From the NCBI RefSeq assembly GCF_014645615.1, contig NZ_BMMB01000019.1, positions 1-43,042 on the forward strand: a stretch of 43,042 bases of DNA. The letters run 5' to 3'. Below are positions 15,370 through 23,701 of this stretch, piece after piece. The translations under genes and the position numbers were made by a program. Under the pieces are notes generated by a model. The model saw nothing but the letters and a program-made list of their open reading frames with translations, did no database searches and was not told the origin of the DNA. This stretch comes from Paenibacillus hunanensis (GTDB taxonomy: Bacteria > Bacillota > Bacilli > Paenibacillales > Paenibacillaceae). Positions within the stretch are counted from its first letter, which is position 1, and each line of letters starts with the position of its first letter.

Positions 15370-15990
15370 TTACTGCTCCACTGTAACATGCCGTCCATCA
15401 TTTGCCAGACGAATCTTGCCCGCAGCAAGCTGAGAAACAACGCGCGGATACAGCGTTTGTTCAATATGATGAATACGTTCAGCCAGCGTGTCGGCGGTGT
15501 CATCAGGATGAATCGGTGCAGGCTGCTGTGCGATAATCGCCCCGGTATCCATGCCATTATCGACAAAATGAACCGTTACTCCGGTCAGCTTCACACCATA
15601 ATCCAGTGCCTGACCAATCGCATCCTTACCCGGAAATGCAGGCAGCAGGGAAGGATGAATATTGATCATCCTTCCCATGTAAGGATTGACCATCGTTGGT
15701 GTGAGTAGCCGCATATAGCCTGCCAGCACCACATAATCGATGCTTCGCTGCTGTAGCTCGCTCACAATCTCCATTTCGTATTGCTCACGGCTGCTATATT
15801 CTTTCGGTTGGAACACAAATGTTTCTACACCTGCACGCTGCGCCCGTTCAATCACCGGCGCATTCGGCTTATCGCACACAAGCAGCTTAACCTCAGCCAG
15901 ACCGAGCAGCCCACTACGCTGCGCATCGACCATCGCCTGAAAGTTACTGCCCTGTCCAGATGCAAATATGGCAATGGCTACAGGCTTCAT
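15370..15990 (-). CDS. purN: Phosphoribosylglycinamide formyltransferase (10-formyl-THF dependent)
   Basis: A 206-residue cytosolic enzyme that formylates GAR to FGAR. Seen: IAIFASGQGSNFQAM (phosphate loop), YVVLAGYMRLL, NIHPSLLPAFPGKDA with the catalytic Asn and His, and GVTVHFVDNGMDTGAII with the catalytic Asp. The ATG shares its A with the purM stop (TAATG), a one-nucleotide overlap that implies translational coupling. Length and motifs are normal. Confidence 0.97.
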   Translation of the reverse strand: MKPVAIAIFASGQGSNFQAMVDAQRSGLLGLAEVKLLVCDKPNAPVIERAQRAGVETFVFQPKEYSSREQYEMEIVSELQQRSIDYVVLAGYMRLLTPTMVNPYMGRMINIHPSLLPAFPGKDAIGQALDYGVKLTGVTVHFVDNGMDTGAIIAQQPAPIHPDDTADTLAERIHHIEQTLYPRVVSQLAAGKIRLANDGRHVTVEQ

Positions 15991-17039
15991 TATACATCCG
16001 CTCCGGTAAAGGTAACGATACGCTCGCCTTCTGTAACCGTACCGATACGATACGCCTGCTCCCCATGCTGCTCCAATACAGCAAGCGCCTGTTCTGCTTG
16101 CTCCGCAGGTACGACGATCACCATACCGATACCCATATTAAATGTTGTAAACATATCGCGATTGCTGATCGCACCTTTTGCTTGCATCAGCTGGAAAATC
16201 GGCAGAATCGGCCAGCTACCATATTCGATATCGACATTCACATTCTCTGGCAGCATACGTGGAATATTTTCGATAAAGCCGCCACCTGTAATATGCGCCA
16301 TGCCCTTCACCTGTACCACCTCTTGCAGTGCCAGCGAGGACTTAACATAAATACGTGTTGGCTCCAGCAGTACATCACCCAGTACGGCATGATCCAGCTC
16401 AGCAACCTGCGCTGTCAGCTCATAGCCACCATCCTCCAGCAGTAGCTTGCGCACAAGAGAGAATCCGTTACTGTGCACGCCGCTAGAAGCTAGGCCGATC
16501 ACCACGTCACCCGCCGCAATCTCACTACCTGTGATCACCTTAGGCTTATCTACGATTCCAACGGTAAAACCAGCGATATCATATTCACCCTCCGAATACA
16601 TACCCGGCATTTCCGCCGTCTCGCCACCGATCAACGCACAGCCTGCCTGGCGACAGCCATCCGCGATACCGGACACGATCGCTTCAATCTTTTCAGGAAT
16701 AACACGATCACAAGCTAGATAATCGAGGAAAAATAACGGTTCTGCGCCCTGTACCACAATATCGTTCACGCACATCGCTACTGCATCGATCCCGATCGTA
16801 TCATGCTTATCCATCGCAAAAGCCAGCTTCAGCTTCGTTCCTACACCGTCCGTACCGGATACGAGTACAGGCTCCTCGTATTTATCCTTGTTCAGACCGA
16901 ACAACGCACCAAAACCACCCAGATCCGTCATCACCTCTGGACGAAACGTAGTTTTCACATGCTTCTTCATTCGCTCGACCGCTTCATTACCTGCCGCGAT
17001 ATCGACGCCGGCCTTTTTATACGCTTCTGACACTGCCAT
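15990..17039 (-). CDS. purM: Phosphoribosylformylglycinamidine cyclo-ligase (AIR synthetase)
   Basis: A 349-residue ATP-dependent enzyme closing the imidazole ring (FGAM to AIR). Seen: VSGTDGVGTKLKLAF (about 60-74), IGIDAVAMCVNDIV, GGETAEMPGMY (about 140-150), ASSGVHSNGFSLVRK and ITGGGFIENIPRMLP. ATG at 17039 has AGAGG upstream. It is separated from purF by 948 bp, which holds two long palindromic elements and repeats; one of them ends only about 28 bp before this start. Confidence 0.97.
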   Translation of the reverse strand: MAVSEAYKKAGVDIAAGNEAVERMKKHVKTTFRPEVMTDLGGFGALFGLNKDKYEEPVLVSGTDGVGTKLKLAFAMDKHDTIGIDAVAMCVNDIVVQGAEPLFFLDYLACDRVIPEKIEAIVSGIADGCRQAGCALIGGETAEMPGMYSEGEYDIAGFTVGIVDKPKVITGSEIAAGDVVIGLASSGVHSNGFSLVRKLLLEDGGYELTAQVAELDHAVLGDVLLEPTRIYVKSSLALQEVVQVKGMAHITGGGFIENIPRMLPENVNVDIEYGSWPILPIFQLMQAKGAISNRDMFTTFNMGIGMVIVVPAEQAEQALAVLEQHGEQAYRIGTVTEGERIVTFTGADV

Positions 17040-17067
17040 CGCACCTCTTTCAAATGTTAAAATGTTT

Positions 17068-17267
17068 GGCGGGGATGGGGGTGGAGCGGGGGGGTGCTTT
17101 GACTGCTACGGGCGCTGCGGGGATGGATCGGTCGGGCTTCGCCGTTGTAGCTGGCTTTTTTGAACGACCGCTTAGCGGTCAAAAGCCAGCTACAAATGCT
17201 GCGCCCGATCGATTCCATCCCCTCCGCTTGGTGCAGTAAGCTCCTACGCTCCAAAACCATTCCCGCC
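17068..17267. repeat. Long imperfect palindrome, element A
   Basis: Nested inverted arms over about 200 bp. Outer arms about 17068-17100 with 17235-17267 (imperfect); middle arms 17119-17137 (GGGGATGGATCGGTCGGGC) with 17203-17222; inner arms GTAGCTGGCTTTT 17147-17159 with its exact complement 17181-17193; tip GACCGC TTA GCGGTC 17166-17180. It would fold into a long hairpin in the pur transcript or extrude as a cruciform. Its architecture resembles element B, though the sequences differ. Confidence 0.8.
17071..17094 (+). other. Potential G-quadruplex tract on the template strand before purM
   Basis: Runs of 4, 5, 2 and 7 guanines within 24 bp on the plus strand, the strand used as template for the pur transcript. 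The 7-G run can supply two G-triplets, so four runs of at least three are available. Effect on transcription is inferred. Confidence 0.4.
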
Positions 17268-17347
17268 TCATTAGGGGGAGTAGCAGGATAAACACTGTAA
17301 CTGCTACATTGTCGGGTTATTAGGGTGAATCCTGTGTTGATTGCTGG

Positions 17348-17390
17348 GAGATGTTTTGAGATGTTTTGAGATGTTTTGAGATGTTTTGAG
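17348..17390. repeat. 10-bp tandem repeat, four exact copies
   Basis: Four consecutive copies of ATGTTTTGAG at 17351-17390, with a partial GAG before. No spacers, so not a CRISPR. Copy number could vary by slippage. Confidence 0.95.
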
Positions 17391-17560
17391 TTGTTTGTTG
17401 TATTGTATCGTTATTCGTATTGATTGTTGTACGCAGTCTGTCACTGTACATAGTGTGTCGTATTGTTTTCTTTTTTGCTTTGTTTTATTTTTAGATTGAG
17501 TGTCTCATGCATTCAATCCCTATACGCCCTCATTGCCCTTGCCCTGCCCTTACTCCAATC

Positions 17561-17580
17561 ACATCGTACATGTACGATGT
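17561..17580. repeat. Perfect 20-bp palindrome
   Basis: ACATCGTACATGTACGATGT is its own reverse complement over all 20 bases. It stands alone between the palindromic elements. It has the symmetry of a dimeric regulator site or of a recombination scar; no known consensus is recognised. Confidence 0.9.
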
Positions 17581-17767
17581 CACCGCACTTAACCCACATT
17601 AATATTTCCCAAAGAACATAAACCTGCCTACTCCAAAAATCAGAGCTATAACGACCTAAGTCTTGTCTTAAAAATCAAAGTCTCAAAGCCCTAATACTCG
17701 AATGTTTGAGGTCTGAGGTTTGAATATCTAATGTTTAAAGTTCTAATCCTTCCCTGCTACTACCCAC

Positions 17768-17989
17768 GAGAAGGGCTTTTCTCCGTTGGAAAATGGATGG
17801 AGAGTGTGCGGAGCGGAGGGCGAGGAGATAGGTCAAAGATCGCCTTTGAACTCGGGTGCCGACCTCTACAAGAGGTTACCCAATCCAAGGCACCCGAGTT
17901 CAACCCGCGATCGGCGACCTATTCCTCGCCCGGAGCGTCCTCAGCACCACTCCACATTCTCTTTTCCACCACCCAGAAAACCATTTCTC
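17768..17989. repeat. Long imperfect palindrome, element B, touching the purF stop
   Basis: Nested arms over about 222 bp. Outer arms 17768-17817 with about 17935-17989 (imperfect); GGGCGAGGAGATAGGTC 17818-17834 with 17916-17931; GATCGC 17838-17843 with GCGATC 17907-17912; exact 15-bp TTGAACTCGGGTGCC 17846-17860 with 17889-17903; tip ACCTCT 17862-17867 with AGAGGT 17871-17876. The outer end overlaps the purF TGA by 2 bp, so it may have been inserted right at, or have replaced, the natural 3' boundary. Confidence 0.85.
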
Positions 17990-19469
17990 AACACCCACAT
18001 CCGAATTGTTCTTCGCCACCGAAGTCTACCTGCGTCGGATAGTCGTTGTCGAAGCACGCCATGCACATGCCGCCCTTGTAGTCATGCTTGTTATCCCCAG
18101 CGACTGCTTCCACCAACCCAGTATGACTCAAAAAAGCCAGTGAATCGGCGTTGATCTCCTCGCGGATTTCTTCAACCGACTTGGACGAAGCGATCAGGTC
18201 ACGACGATCTGGTGTATCGATGCCGTAGAAGCATGGATTTTTAAAAGGTGGCGATGTGATGCGTACATGCACTTCTGTTGCACCCGCATCGCGTAGCATG
18301 TTTACGATTCGGCGTGAGGTTGTACCACGTACGATGGAGTCGTCGATCATGACGACGCGTTTACCCTCAACTACACGGCGTACAGCACTCAGCTTCATTT
18401 TCACACCCTGCTCACGCAGCTCCTGACTCGGCTGGATGAAGGTACGTCCGGTGTATTTGTTTTTGATCATACCGAGTTCGTAAGGGATACCGGTCTGCTC
18501 AGCGTAACCGATCGCTGCTGAGATACTGGAATCCGGTACGCCAGTGACGAGATCGGCATCGACGAACGCTTCGCGCGCCATGACCGAGCCCATCCGTTTA
18601 CGTGCTGAATGCAGATTAGAACCGTTCATATCGCTATCCGGGCGGGCAAAATAAATATATTCCATCGAGCATAGCGCCTTGCGCTGTGGCTCATCTACAT
18701 ACGAATCTTCATGCAGTCCATTCTCATCCAGTACGAGCAGCTCGCCTGGCTTCACATCACGAATCGCTTCCGCGCCGATCGTTTCCAGCGCACAGGTTTC
18801 TGATGTGAAGATGTACGCATCGCCAAGGCGTCCCATCGTAAGCGGACGCAGACCGTTCGGATCACTGGCTACGATCAGTTGCTCGTTCGTCATCACGAGA
18901 AAGGCAAATCCACCGACAATACGGCGAAACGCATCCTTCACCGCTTCCACCAGCGGCTTGGATGAGCGTGCGATCAGATGCGCGACAACCTCTGTATCAC
19001 TGGTCGTCTGGAAAATCGAACCTGCTTCCTCCAGCTCACGCCGAATTTGCGGTGCGTTCACGATATTGCCATTGGTCGCCAGCGCCAGTTCACCTGCACG
19101 ATAGCGGAATACGAGCGGCTGTGCATTACCGAGATGACTGCTACCGCTCGTCGAATAGCGTACATGCCCTACCGAGATATCACCGTTAAGTGTGCTCATA
19201 ATATCCTTATCGAATACTTCCTTCACCAGACCCATCCCACGATGATAGTTGAACTGGTTGCGATCACTCACACAAATTCCGCAGCTTTCCTCGCCGCGAT
19301 GCTGAAGGGCGTGCAGCCCGTAATAAGACAGGGAAGCGGCCCCCGAGTGTCCGTAGACACCGAAAACGCCGCATTCCTCCTTTAACGTATCGAAAATATC
19401 ATTCGGTCCGGTTCCCTGATTGTAATAGTCACCAGTCCAAAGCTGTAATCCATTTAATTCATCAGACAT
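17988..19469 (-). CDS. purF: Amidophosphoribosyltransferase (glutamine PRPP amidotransferase)
   Basis: A 493-residue enzyme for the committed step, PRPP plus glutamine to phosphoribosylamine. An N-terminal leader of 32 residues precedes Cys33 in TLKEECGVFGVYG, the Ntn-type catalytic cysteine exposed after propeptide removal. Then LHALQHRGEESCGI, GHVRYSTSG, and the PRPP loop VVMIDDSIVRGTT. The C terminus has the spaced cysteines of the Bacillus-type Fe-S cluster (NPCFYGID, GMCMACF, and the terminal GCGC). It overlaps purL by 16 nt. Its stop lies in the outer arm of palindrome B. Confidence 0.97.
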   Translation of the reverse strand: MSDELNGLQLWTGDYYNQGTGPNDIFDTLKEECGVFGVYGHSGAASLSYYGLHALQHRGEESCGICVSDRNQFNYHRGMGLVKEVFDKDIMSTLNGDISVGHVRYSTSGSSHLGNAQPLVFRYRAGELALATNGNIVNAPQIRRELEEAGSIFQTTSDTEVVAHLIARSSKPLVEAVKDAFRRIVGGFAFLVMTNEQLIVASDPNGLRPLTMGRLGDAYIFTSETCALETIGAEAIRDVKPGELLVLDENGLHEDSYVDEPQRKALCSMEYIYFARPDSDMNGSNLHSARKRMGSVMAREAFVDADLVTGVPDSSISAAIGYAEQTGIPYELGMIKNKYTGRTFIQPSQELREQGVKMKLSAVRRVVEGKRVVMIDDSIVRGTTSRRIVNMLRDAGATEVHVRITSPPFKNPCFYGIDTPDRRDLIASSKSVEEIREEINADSLAFLSHTGLVEAVAGDNKHDYKGGMCMACFDNDYPTQVDFGGEEQFGCGC

Positions 19470-21703
19470 GGAATCGCATCCTCCCAGACCTGGCGAAGTG
19501 CGTCTACCTCTTCTGCCAGGACTTGCTTGCCGTCCACTTGAATAGTAAGATTTTTTGTTGCTGCCACCTGTCCGATTCGTGTTACCGGTACGCCTGCTGC
19601 TTCCAGCTTACTCGCGAGTGCATCGGCATTGTCTGCTGTTGCCGACAATAGAATACGCGATTGCGATTCGCTGAACAGCAGCAGATCATTACGCAGACCA
19701 TTCGATGCTAGCTCAACATCTGCGCCTAGCTTGCCGCTAATGCAGGATTCTGCCAGCGCCACAGCCAGACCACCCTCGGACAGATCATGTGCAGATTGTA
19801 CCAGACCGCCTTGAATCGCGCCTAGCACGCCATCCAGCAATTGCTTTTCAATAACGAGATCCAGTGCAGGGGGACGTCCTTCGGTTTTGCCGTGTACGAT
19901 ATATTGGAATTCGCTACCGCCCAGCTCAGCCTTCGTTTCACCCAGCAGGAACAGTACATCGCCTGCTTGCTTGAATGCCTGTGTCGTGATGTGATCTGTA
20001 TCGTGAACGAGACCCACCATACCAACAACCGGTGTCGGATAGATCGAACCACGTGCATTTTCATTGTAAAGGCTGACGTTACCGCCGATAACCGGTGTTT
20101 CCAGCGCACGGCAAGCTGTTGCCATACCGTCAACCGATTTTTCCATTTGCCAGAAAATCTCTGGCTTTTCCGGACTACCGAAGTTCAGGTTATCCGTAAT
20201 CGCCAGTGGCTCTGCACCGGAGCACACGATATTGCGTGCCGCTTCGCTGACTGCAATTTTGCCTCCCACTTCTGGATCAAGATAGACGAAGCGTGAGTTA
20301 CAGTCCGTCGTCATGGCCAGCGCCTTACGTGTACCTGGCACGGTAACGACTGCTGCATCTGAGCCCGGGCGAACCGCTGTACTCGTACGTACCATGTAAT
20401 CGTACTGATCGTATACCCATGCCTTGCTCGCTACCGTCGGAGAAGCGAGTACGGATTTGAGAGCGCCAGACAGATCGGTTACTTCGTTATATCCAGTTGT
20501 ATCTACGCCTTCCATTTGCTCGTAATAAGCAGGCACTGCGGATGGCTTGTTATATACCGGACATTCATCAACGAGAGCGTGCACCGGCATATCGCCAACC
20601 AGCTCGCCGTGATGGAACAGCTTCAGACGACCATCGTCCGTAACTTTACCCACCTTGGCACAGATAACGCCCCAGCGCTCGAAAATCTCCATCGCTTGTG
20701 CTTCATCCTTCGGCTCGACCACGAACAGCATACGCTCCTGGGATTCCGACAGCATCATTTCATAAGGAGTCATACCGGATTCACGTTGTGGCACCTGATC
20801 CAGATACAGCTCCAGACCGTTACCTGCTTTACTTGCCATCTCCGAGCTGGAGCAGGTCAGACCGGCTGCGCCCATATCCTGAATCCCGAGCACGATGCCG
20901 CTATCGATCAGTTCCAGACACGATTCCATGACGAGCTTCTCCATAAATGGATCGCCCACCTGTACCGCTGTTTTGCGTGCTTCGGATTCTTCTGTCAGCT
21001 CCTCGGATGCGAAAGTAGCACCGTGGATACCATCGCGTCCAGTTGGAGGGCCCACGTAAAATACCGGATTCCCTACACCTTTCGCCACACCACGCTGAAT
21101 TTTATCGTGATCGATCAGACCGACACACATCGCATTGACGAGTGGATTGCCTTCATAGCTCTCATCAAACATCACTTCGCCGCCAACCGTCGGAATACCG
21201 ATACAGTTGCCGTAGCCTGCAATACCAGCAACCACATGCTCAAACAAATACTTCACACGCTCGCTCTCCAGCTTACCGAAGCGCAGAGAGTTCAGCGATG
21301 CGATTGGGCGTGCGCCCATCGAGAAAATGTCACGAATGATCCCGCCCACACCGGTAGCTGCGCCCTGATACGGCTCAACCGCAGATGGATGGTTATGACT
21401 TTCAATTTTGAATACAACCGCCTGGTTGTCGCCGATATCTACGATACCAGCGCCTTCACCCGGGCCCATCAATACGCGCGGGCCATCCGTCGGAAAGCGT
21501 CTCAGCAGTGGCTTGGAGTTTTTGTAGGCACAATGCTCCGACCACATTACGCTGAATACGCCGATTTCCGTGTAGTTTGGTTTACGTCCGAGGAAACCGC
21601 AGATCAGGTCGAATTCGGTATCCGATACGCCCATTTGCTGATACAATTTCTGTTCTGCGACTTGCTCCGCCGTCGGTTCCTTAACGGATGTTTGCTGCGT
21701 CAT
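19454..21703 (-). CDS. purL: Phosphoribosylformylglycinamidine synthase subunit PurL
   Basis: A 749-residue small-type PurL, which works with PurQ (glutaminase) and PurS to make FGAM from FGAR. Seen: MWSEHCAYKNSKPLL, FKIESHNHPSAVEPYQGAATG (glycinamide-binding loop), GNCIGIPTVGGE, DMGAAGLTCSS and SAHDLSEGGLAVALAE near the C terminus. The ATG at 21703 follows GGAGGG; the gene overlaps purQ by 23 nt and purF by 16 nt. Length matches the Gram-positive form rather than the long single-chain enzyme. Confidence 0.97.
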   Translation of the reverse strand: MTQQTSVKEPTAEQVAEQKLYQQMGVSDTEFDLICGFLGRKPNYTEIGVFSVMWSEHCAYKNSKPLLRRFPTDGPRVLMGPGEGAGIVDIGDNQAVVFKIESHNHPSAVEPYQGAATGVGGIIRDIFSMGARPIASLNSLRFGKLESERVKYLFEHVVAGIAGYGNCIGIPTVGGEVMFDESYEGNPLVNAMCVGLIDHDKIQRGVAKGVGNPVFYVGPPTGRDGIHGATFASEELTEESEARKTAVQVGDPFMEKLVMESCLELIDSGIVLGIQDMGAAGLTCSSSEMASKAGNGLELYLDQVPQRESGMTPYEMMLSESQERMLFVVEPKDEAQAMEIFERWGVICAKVGKVTDDGRLKLFHHGELVGDMPVHALVDECPVYNKPSAVPAYYEQMEGVDTTGYNEVTDLSGALKSVLASPTVASKAWVYDQYDYMVRTSTAVRPGSDAAVVTVPGTRKALAMTTDCNSRFVYLDPEVGGKIAVSEAARNIVCSGAEPLAITDNLNFGSPEKPEIFWQMEKSVDGMATACRALETPVIGGNVSLYNENARGSIYPTPVVGMVGLVHDTDHITTQAFKQAGDVLFLLGETKAELGGSEFQYIVHGKTEGRPPALDLVIEKQLLDGVLGAIQGGLVQSAHDLSEGGLAVALAESCISGKLGADVELASNGLRNDLLLFSESQSRILLSATADNADALASKLEAAGVPVTRIGQVAATKNLTIQVDGKQVLAEEVDALRQVWEDAIPCLMN

Positions 21704-22370
21704 GTTGATCCCTCCAGGCTTTCAAAATAGATGTGAACATTTTCTTGCCGTCTGTGCTGCCGAGCAGTTCATTCACCGCACGCTCAGGGTGTGGCATCAT
21801 GCCAACTACATTACCACGCTCATTACAGATGCCTGCAATATCGTGCAGCGAGCCGTTCGGATTGTCACCATATTGGAACACGATCTGGTTATTCGCCTTC
21901 AGCTGCTCCAGTGTCGCTTCATCACAGTAGTAATTGCCTTCACCATGCGCAATCGGGATCACGATCTCTTCATCCTTTGCATAATCCAGTGTGAACGGCG
22001 TTTCATTATTCGTTACGGTGAGTACCGTATCATGACAACGGAACTTCATCGATTCGTTACGTAGCAAGGCTCCAGGCAGCAGACGCGCTTCCGTCAGAAT
22101 CTGGAATCCATTGCAAATGCCAAGTACGTATTTGCCTTGCTCTGCTGCTTTGACAACCTCATTCATTACAGGTGCGAAGCGGGAAATCGCGCCACAGCGC
22201 AGGTAGTCACCATAGGAGAAGCCACCAGGTACAAGAATACAATCATAAGCCGACAGGTCGGTTGCCGTGTGCCATACATAATCAACCGGCTCGCCCAGTG
22301 TTTCCTCTACTGCCTTGAAGCAGTCGATATCACAGTTGGAGCCAGGAAATACGAGTACTGCAAATTTCAT
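21681..22370 (-). CDS. purQ: Phosphoribosylformylglycinamidine synthase subunit PurQ (glutaminase)
   Basis: A 229-residue class I glutamine amidotransferase that supplies ammonia to PurL. ATG at 22370 (MKFAVLVFPGSNCD) is chosen because GGAGGG is just upstream, inside the end of purS; a longer frame to 22433 lacks support. Seen: LVPGGFSYGDYLRCGA, the nucleophile elbow VLGICNGFQILTE with its cysteine, and the His/Glu pair in MMPHPERAV. It begins 4 nt after purS stops. Confidence 0.97.
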   Translation of the reverse strand: MKFAVLVFPGSNCDIDCFKAVEETLGEPVDYVWHTATDLSAYDCILVPGGFSYGDYLRCGAISRFAPVMNEVVKAAEQGKYVLGICNGFQILTEARLLPGALLRNESMKFRCHDTVLTVTNNETPFTLDYAKDEEIVIPIAHGEGNYYCDEATLEQLKANNQIVFQYGDNPNGSLHDIAGICNERGNVVGMMPHPERAVNELLGSTDGKKMFTSILKAWRDQHDAANIR

Positions 22371-22374
22371 GGAA

Positions 22375-22620
22375 TTAACCCTCCAGTTCGAATCGATAGT
22401 CTTCAACCACCGTATTAGCCAGTAGTTTCTCACACATTACTTTCAGGCGCTGCTCCGCTTCCTCACGGTTGTCGGTATCCAGCTCAATCTCCATAAATTT
22501 GCCGATGCGCAGACTCTCTACTTCATTGAATCCGAGAGAATGCAGTGCTCCTTGTACAGTTGCTCCTTGTGGGTCAAGTACGCTTTCTTTAATGGTCACA
22601 TGGACAGTCGCTTTGATCAT
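22375..22620 (-). CDS. purS: Phosphoribosylformylglycinamidine synthase subunit PurS
   Basis: An 81-residue small subunit bridging PurL and PurQ. ATG at 22620 (MIKATVHVTIKESVLDPQG) fits the family start; AAGGAGG lies about 12 nt upstream, slightly far. Conserved features: ESVLDPQGATVQGALHSLGF and VRIGKF-like VESLRIGKFMEIEL. Length is normal. An upstream extension to 22689 has no family similarity. Confidence 0.95.
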   Translation of the reverse strand: MIKATVHVTIKESVLDPQGATVQGALHSLGFNEVESLRIGKFMEIELDTDNREEAEQRLKVMCEKLLANTVVEDYRFELEG

Positions 22621-22738
22621 GGGTTCATTGTTCCTCCTTGGAATGGTGAATAGCTTGCATTTCATATCGTATAGCACCTGCAAAATCATTCGTATTACCT
22701 AACCAATCAATGAAACGAGTCGATAGCTAGCGGTGGCA

Positions 22739-23632
22739 TTACGAAAGTTTGGAACCGGTAAGCTTTTCGTAAATCGCCAGATAACGATCCGCTGTCGCCT
22801 GTACAACCTCAGCTGGAAGGGGATCGGGCTGACTGTTTTTATCCCAGTCGGTGCCTGCCAGATACGTACGCACGGGCTCCTTATCCATACTGTCAATCTC
22901 AATATCGAGGGCATAATTCGATTTGGCCCAGAAGCGCGAGGAATCCGGGGTGAAAATTTCATCGATCAGAATCAGCTTGCCATCGATGAGTCCAAATTCA
23001 AATTTGCAATCCGCTAAAATAATATCGTGCTGCAAGCACTGCTTGCGTGCGAACTCATACAGCTCAATGCTTTTGTCGCGCAACTGAACGGCGAGCTCCT
23101 CGCCAACCTGCTGCTTCATCTGCTCGAATGAAATATCCTCATCATGTCCGACATCATTTTTCGCTGCCGGTGTAAAAATAGGTTGAGGGAACTCACCATT
23201 TTTGCGCAAGCCCTGCGGCAGGGCGATACCATTGACCTCGCCTGTCTGCTCATATTGACGCCAGCCGCCACCGGTAATATAGCCGCGTACGACACATTCC
23301 ATATCGATCCGCTCCGCCTTGCGTGTCACCATGATCCGGTTACGCAGCGCTTCACGATCACGCACGATATCACCGAGCTGATCCACATCGATATGCACCA
23401 CATGATTGTCGATCAGATGCTTGGTCTCGCCAAACCAGTAGGCGCTCAGACGATTCAGCACCTCACCCTTATGTGGTACAGGCGGATCAAGCACATAGTC
23501 GAATGCCGAGATACGATCCGTCACAACGATCAGAAAATGCTCGCCCAGATCGTAGAGCTCTCGTACCTTACCTTTATAAATGAGCGGCGCATCGATCAGA
23601 TCCGCTGCCGTAGCTAATGCCTGTGCTGCCAT
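22739..23632 (-). CDS. purC: Phosphoribosylaminoimidazole-succinocarboxamide synthase (SAICAR synthetase)
   Basis: A 297-residue ATP-dependent enzyme coupling CAIR with aspartate. Seen: LIYKGKVRELYDLG (ATP-binding start), VTDRISAFDYVLDPPVPHKG, ECVVRGYITGGGWRQY, and LADCKFEFGLIDGKLILIDEIFTPDSSRFW (metal and substrate region). This is the longer type, compared with the roughly 240-residue Bacillus subtilis enzyme. It is spaced 69 bp from purB and 118 bp from purS; neither gap shows a terminator. Confidence 0.96.
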   Translation of the reverse strand: MAAQALATAADLIDAPLIYKGKVRELYDLGEHFLIVVTDRISAFDYVLDPPVPHKGEVLNRLSAYWFGETKHLIDNHVVHIDVDQLGDIVRDREALRNRIMVTRKAERIDMECVVRGYITGGGWRQYEQTGEVNGIALPQGLRKNGEFPQPIFTPAAKNDVGHDEDISFEQMKQQVGEELAVQLRDKSIELYEFARKQCLQHDIILADCKFEFGLIDGKLILIDEIFTPDSSRFWAKSNYALDIEIDSMDKEPVRTYLAGTDWDKNSQPDPLPAEVVQATADRYLAIYEKLTGSKLS

Positions 23633-23701
23633 ATTGCGTTCCCTCTCCCTCAGGTTGGTATATACATGTATGCCTTCTGGTTGATCTGATCTTCCGTTAT
23701 C

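Larger units (their letters stand above)
17040..17987. other. 948-bp non-coding insertion-like gap between purF and purM
   Basis: No gene is supported here. In the standard Bacillales operon purF and purM are adjacent, so this gap is abnormal. It contains, in order, a G-rich tract, a 200-bp imperfect palindrome (element A), a four-copy 10-bp tandem repeat, a perfect 20-bp palindrome and a 222-bp imperfect palindrome (element B) that touches the purF stop codon. Open frames on the plus strand across element B run antisense into purF and have no ribosome sites. Confidence 0.8.

Noticed and set aside
17348..17390. CRISPR-like repeat
   Set aside because: The 10-bp units are contiguous, without spacers, and no cas gene is near.
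17786..18154. 122-codon plus-strand frame and neighbours across the purF end
   Set aside because: They arise from palindrome B and the antisense of purF; no ribosome site and low-complexity composition.
20516..21730. 404-codon open frame on the plus strand
   Set aside because: It lies wholly antisense to purL and the end of purQ, has a His/Cys-rich composition typical of shadow frames and no ribosome site.
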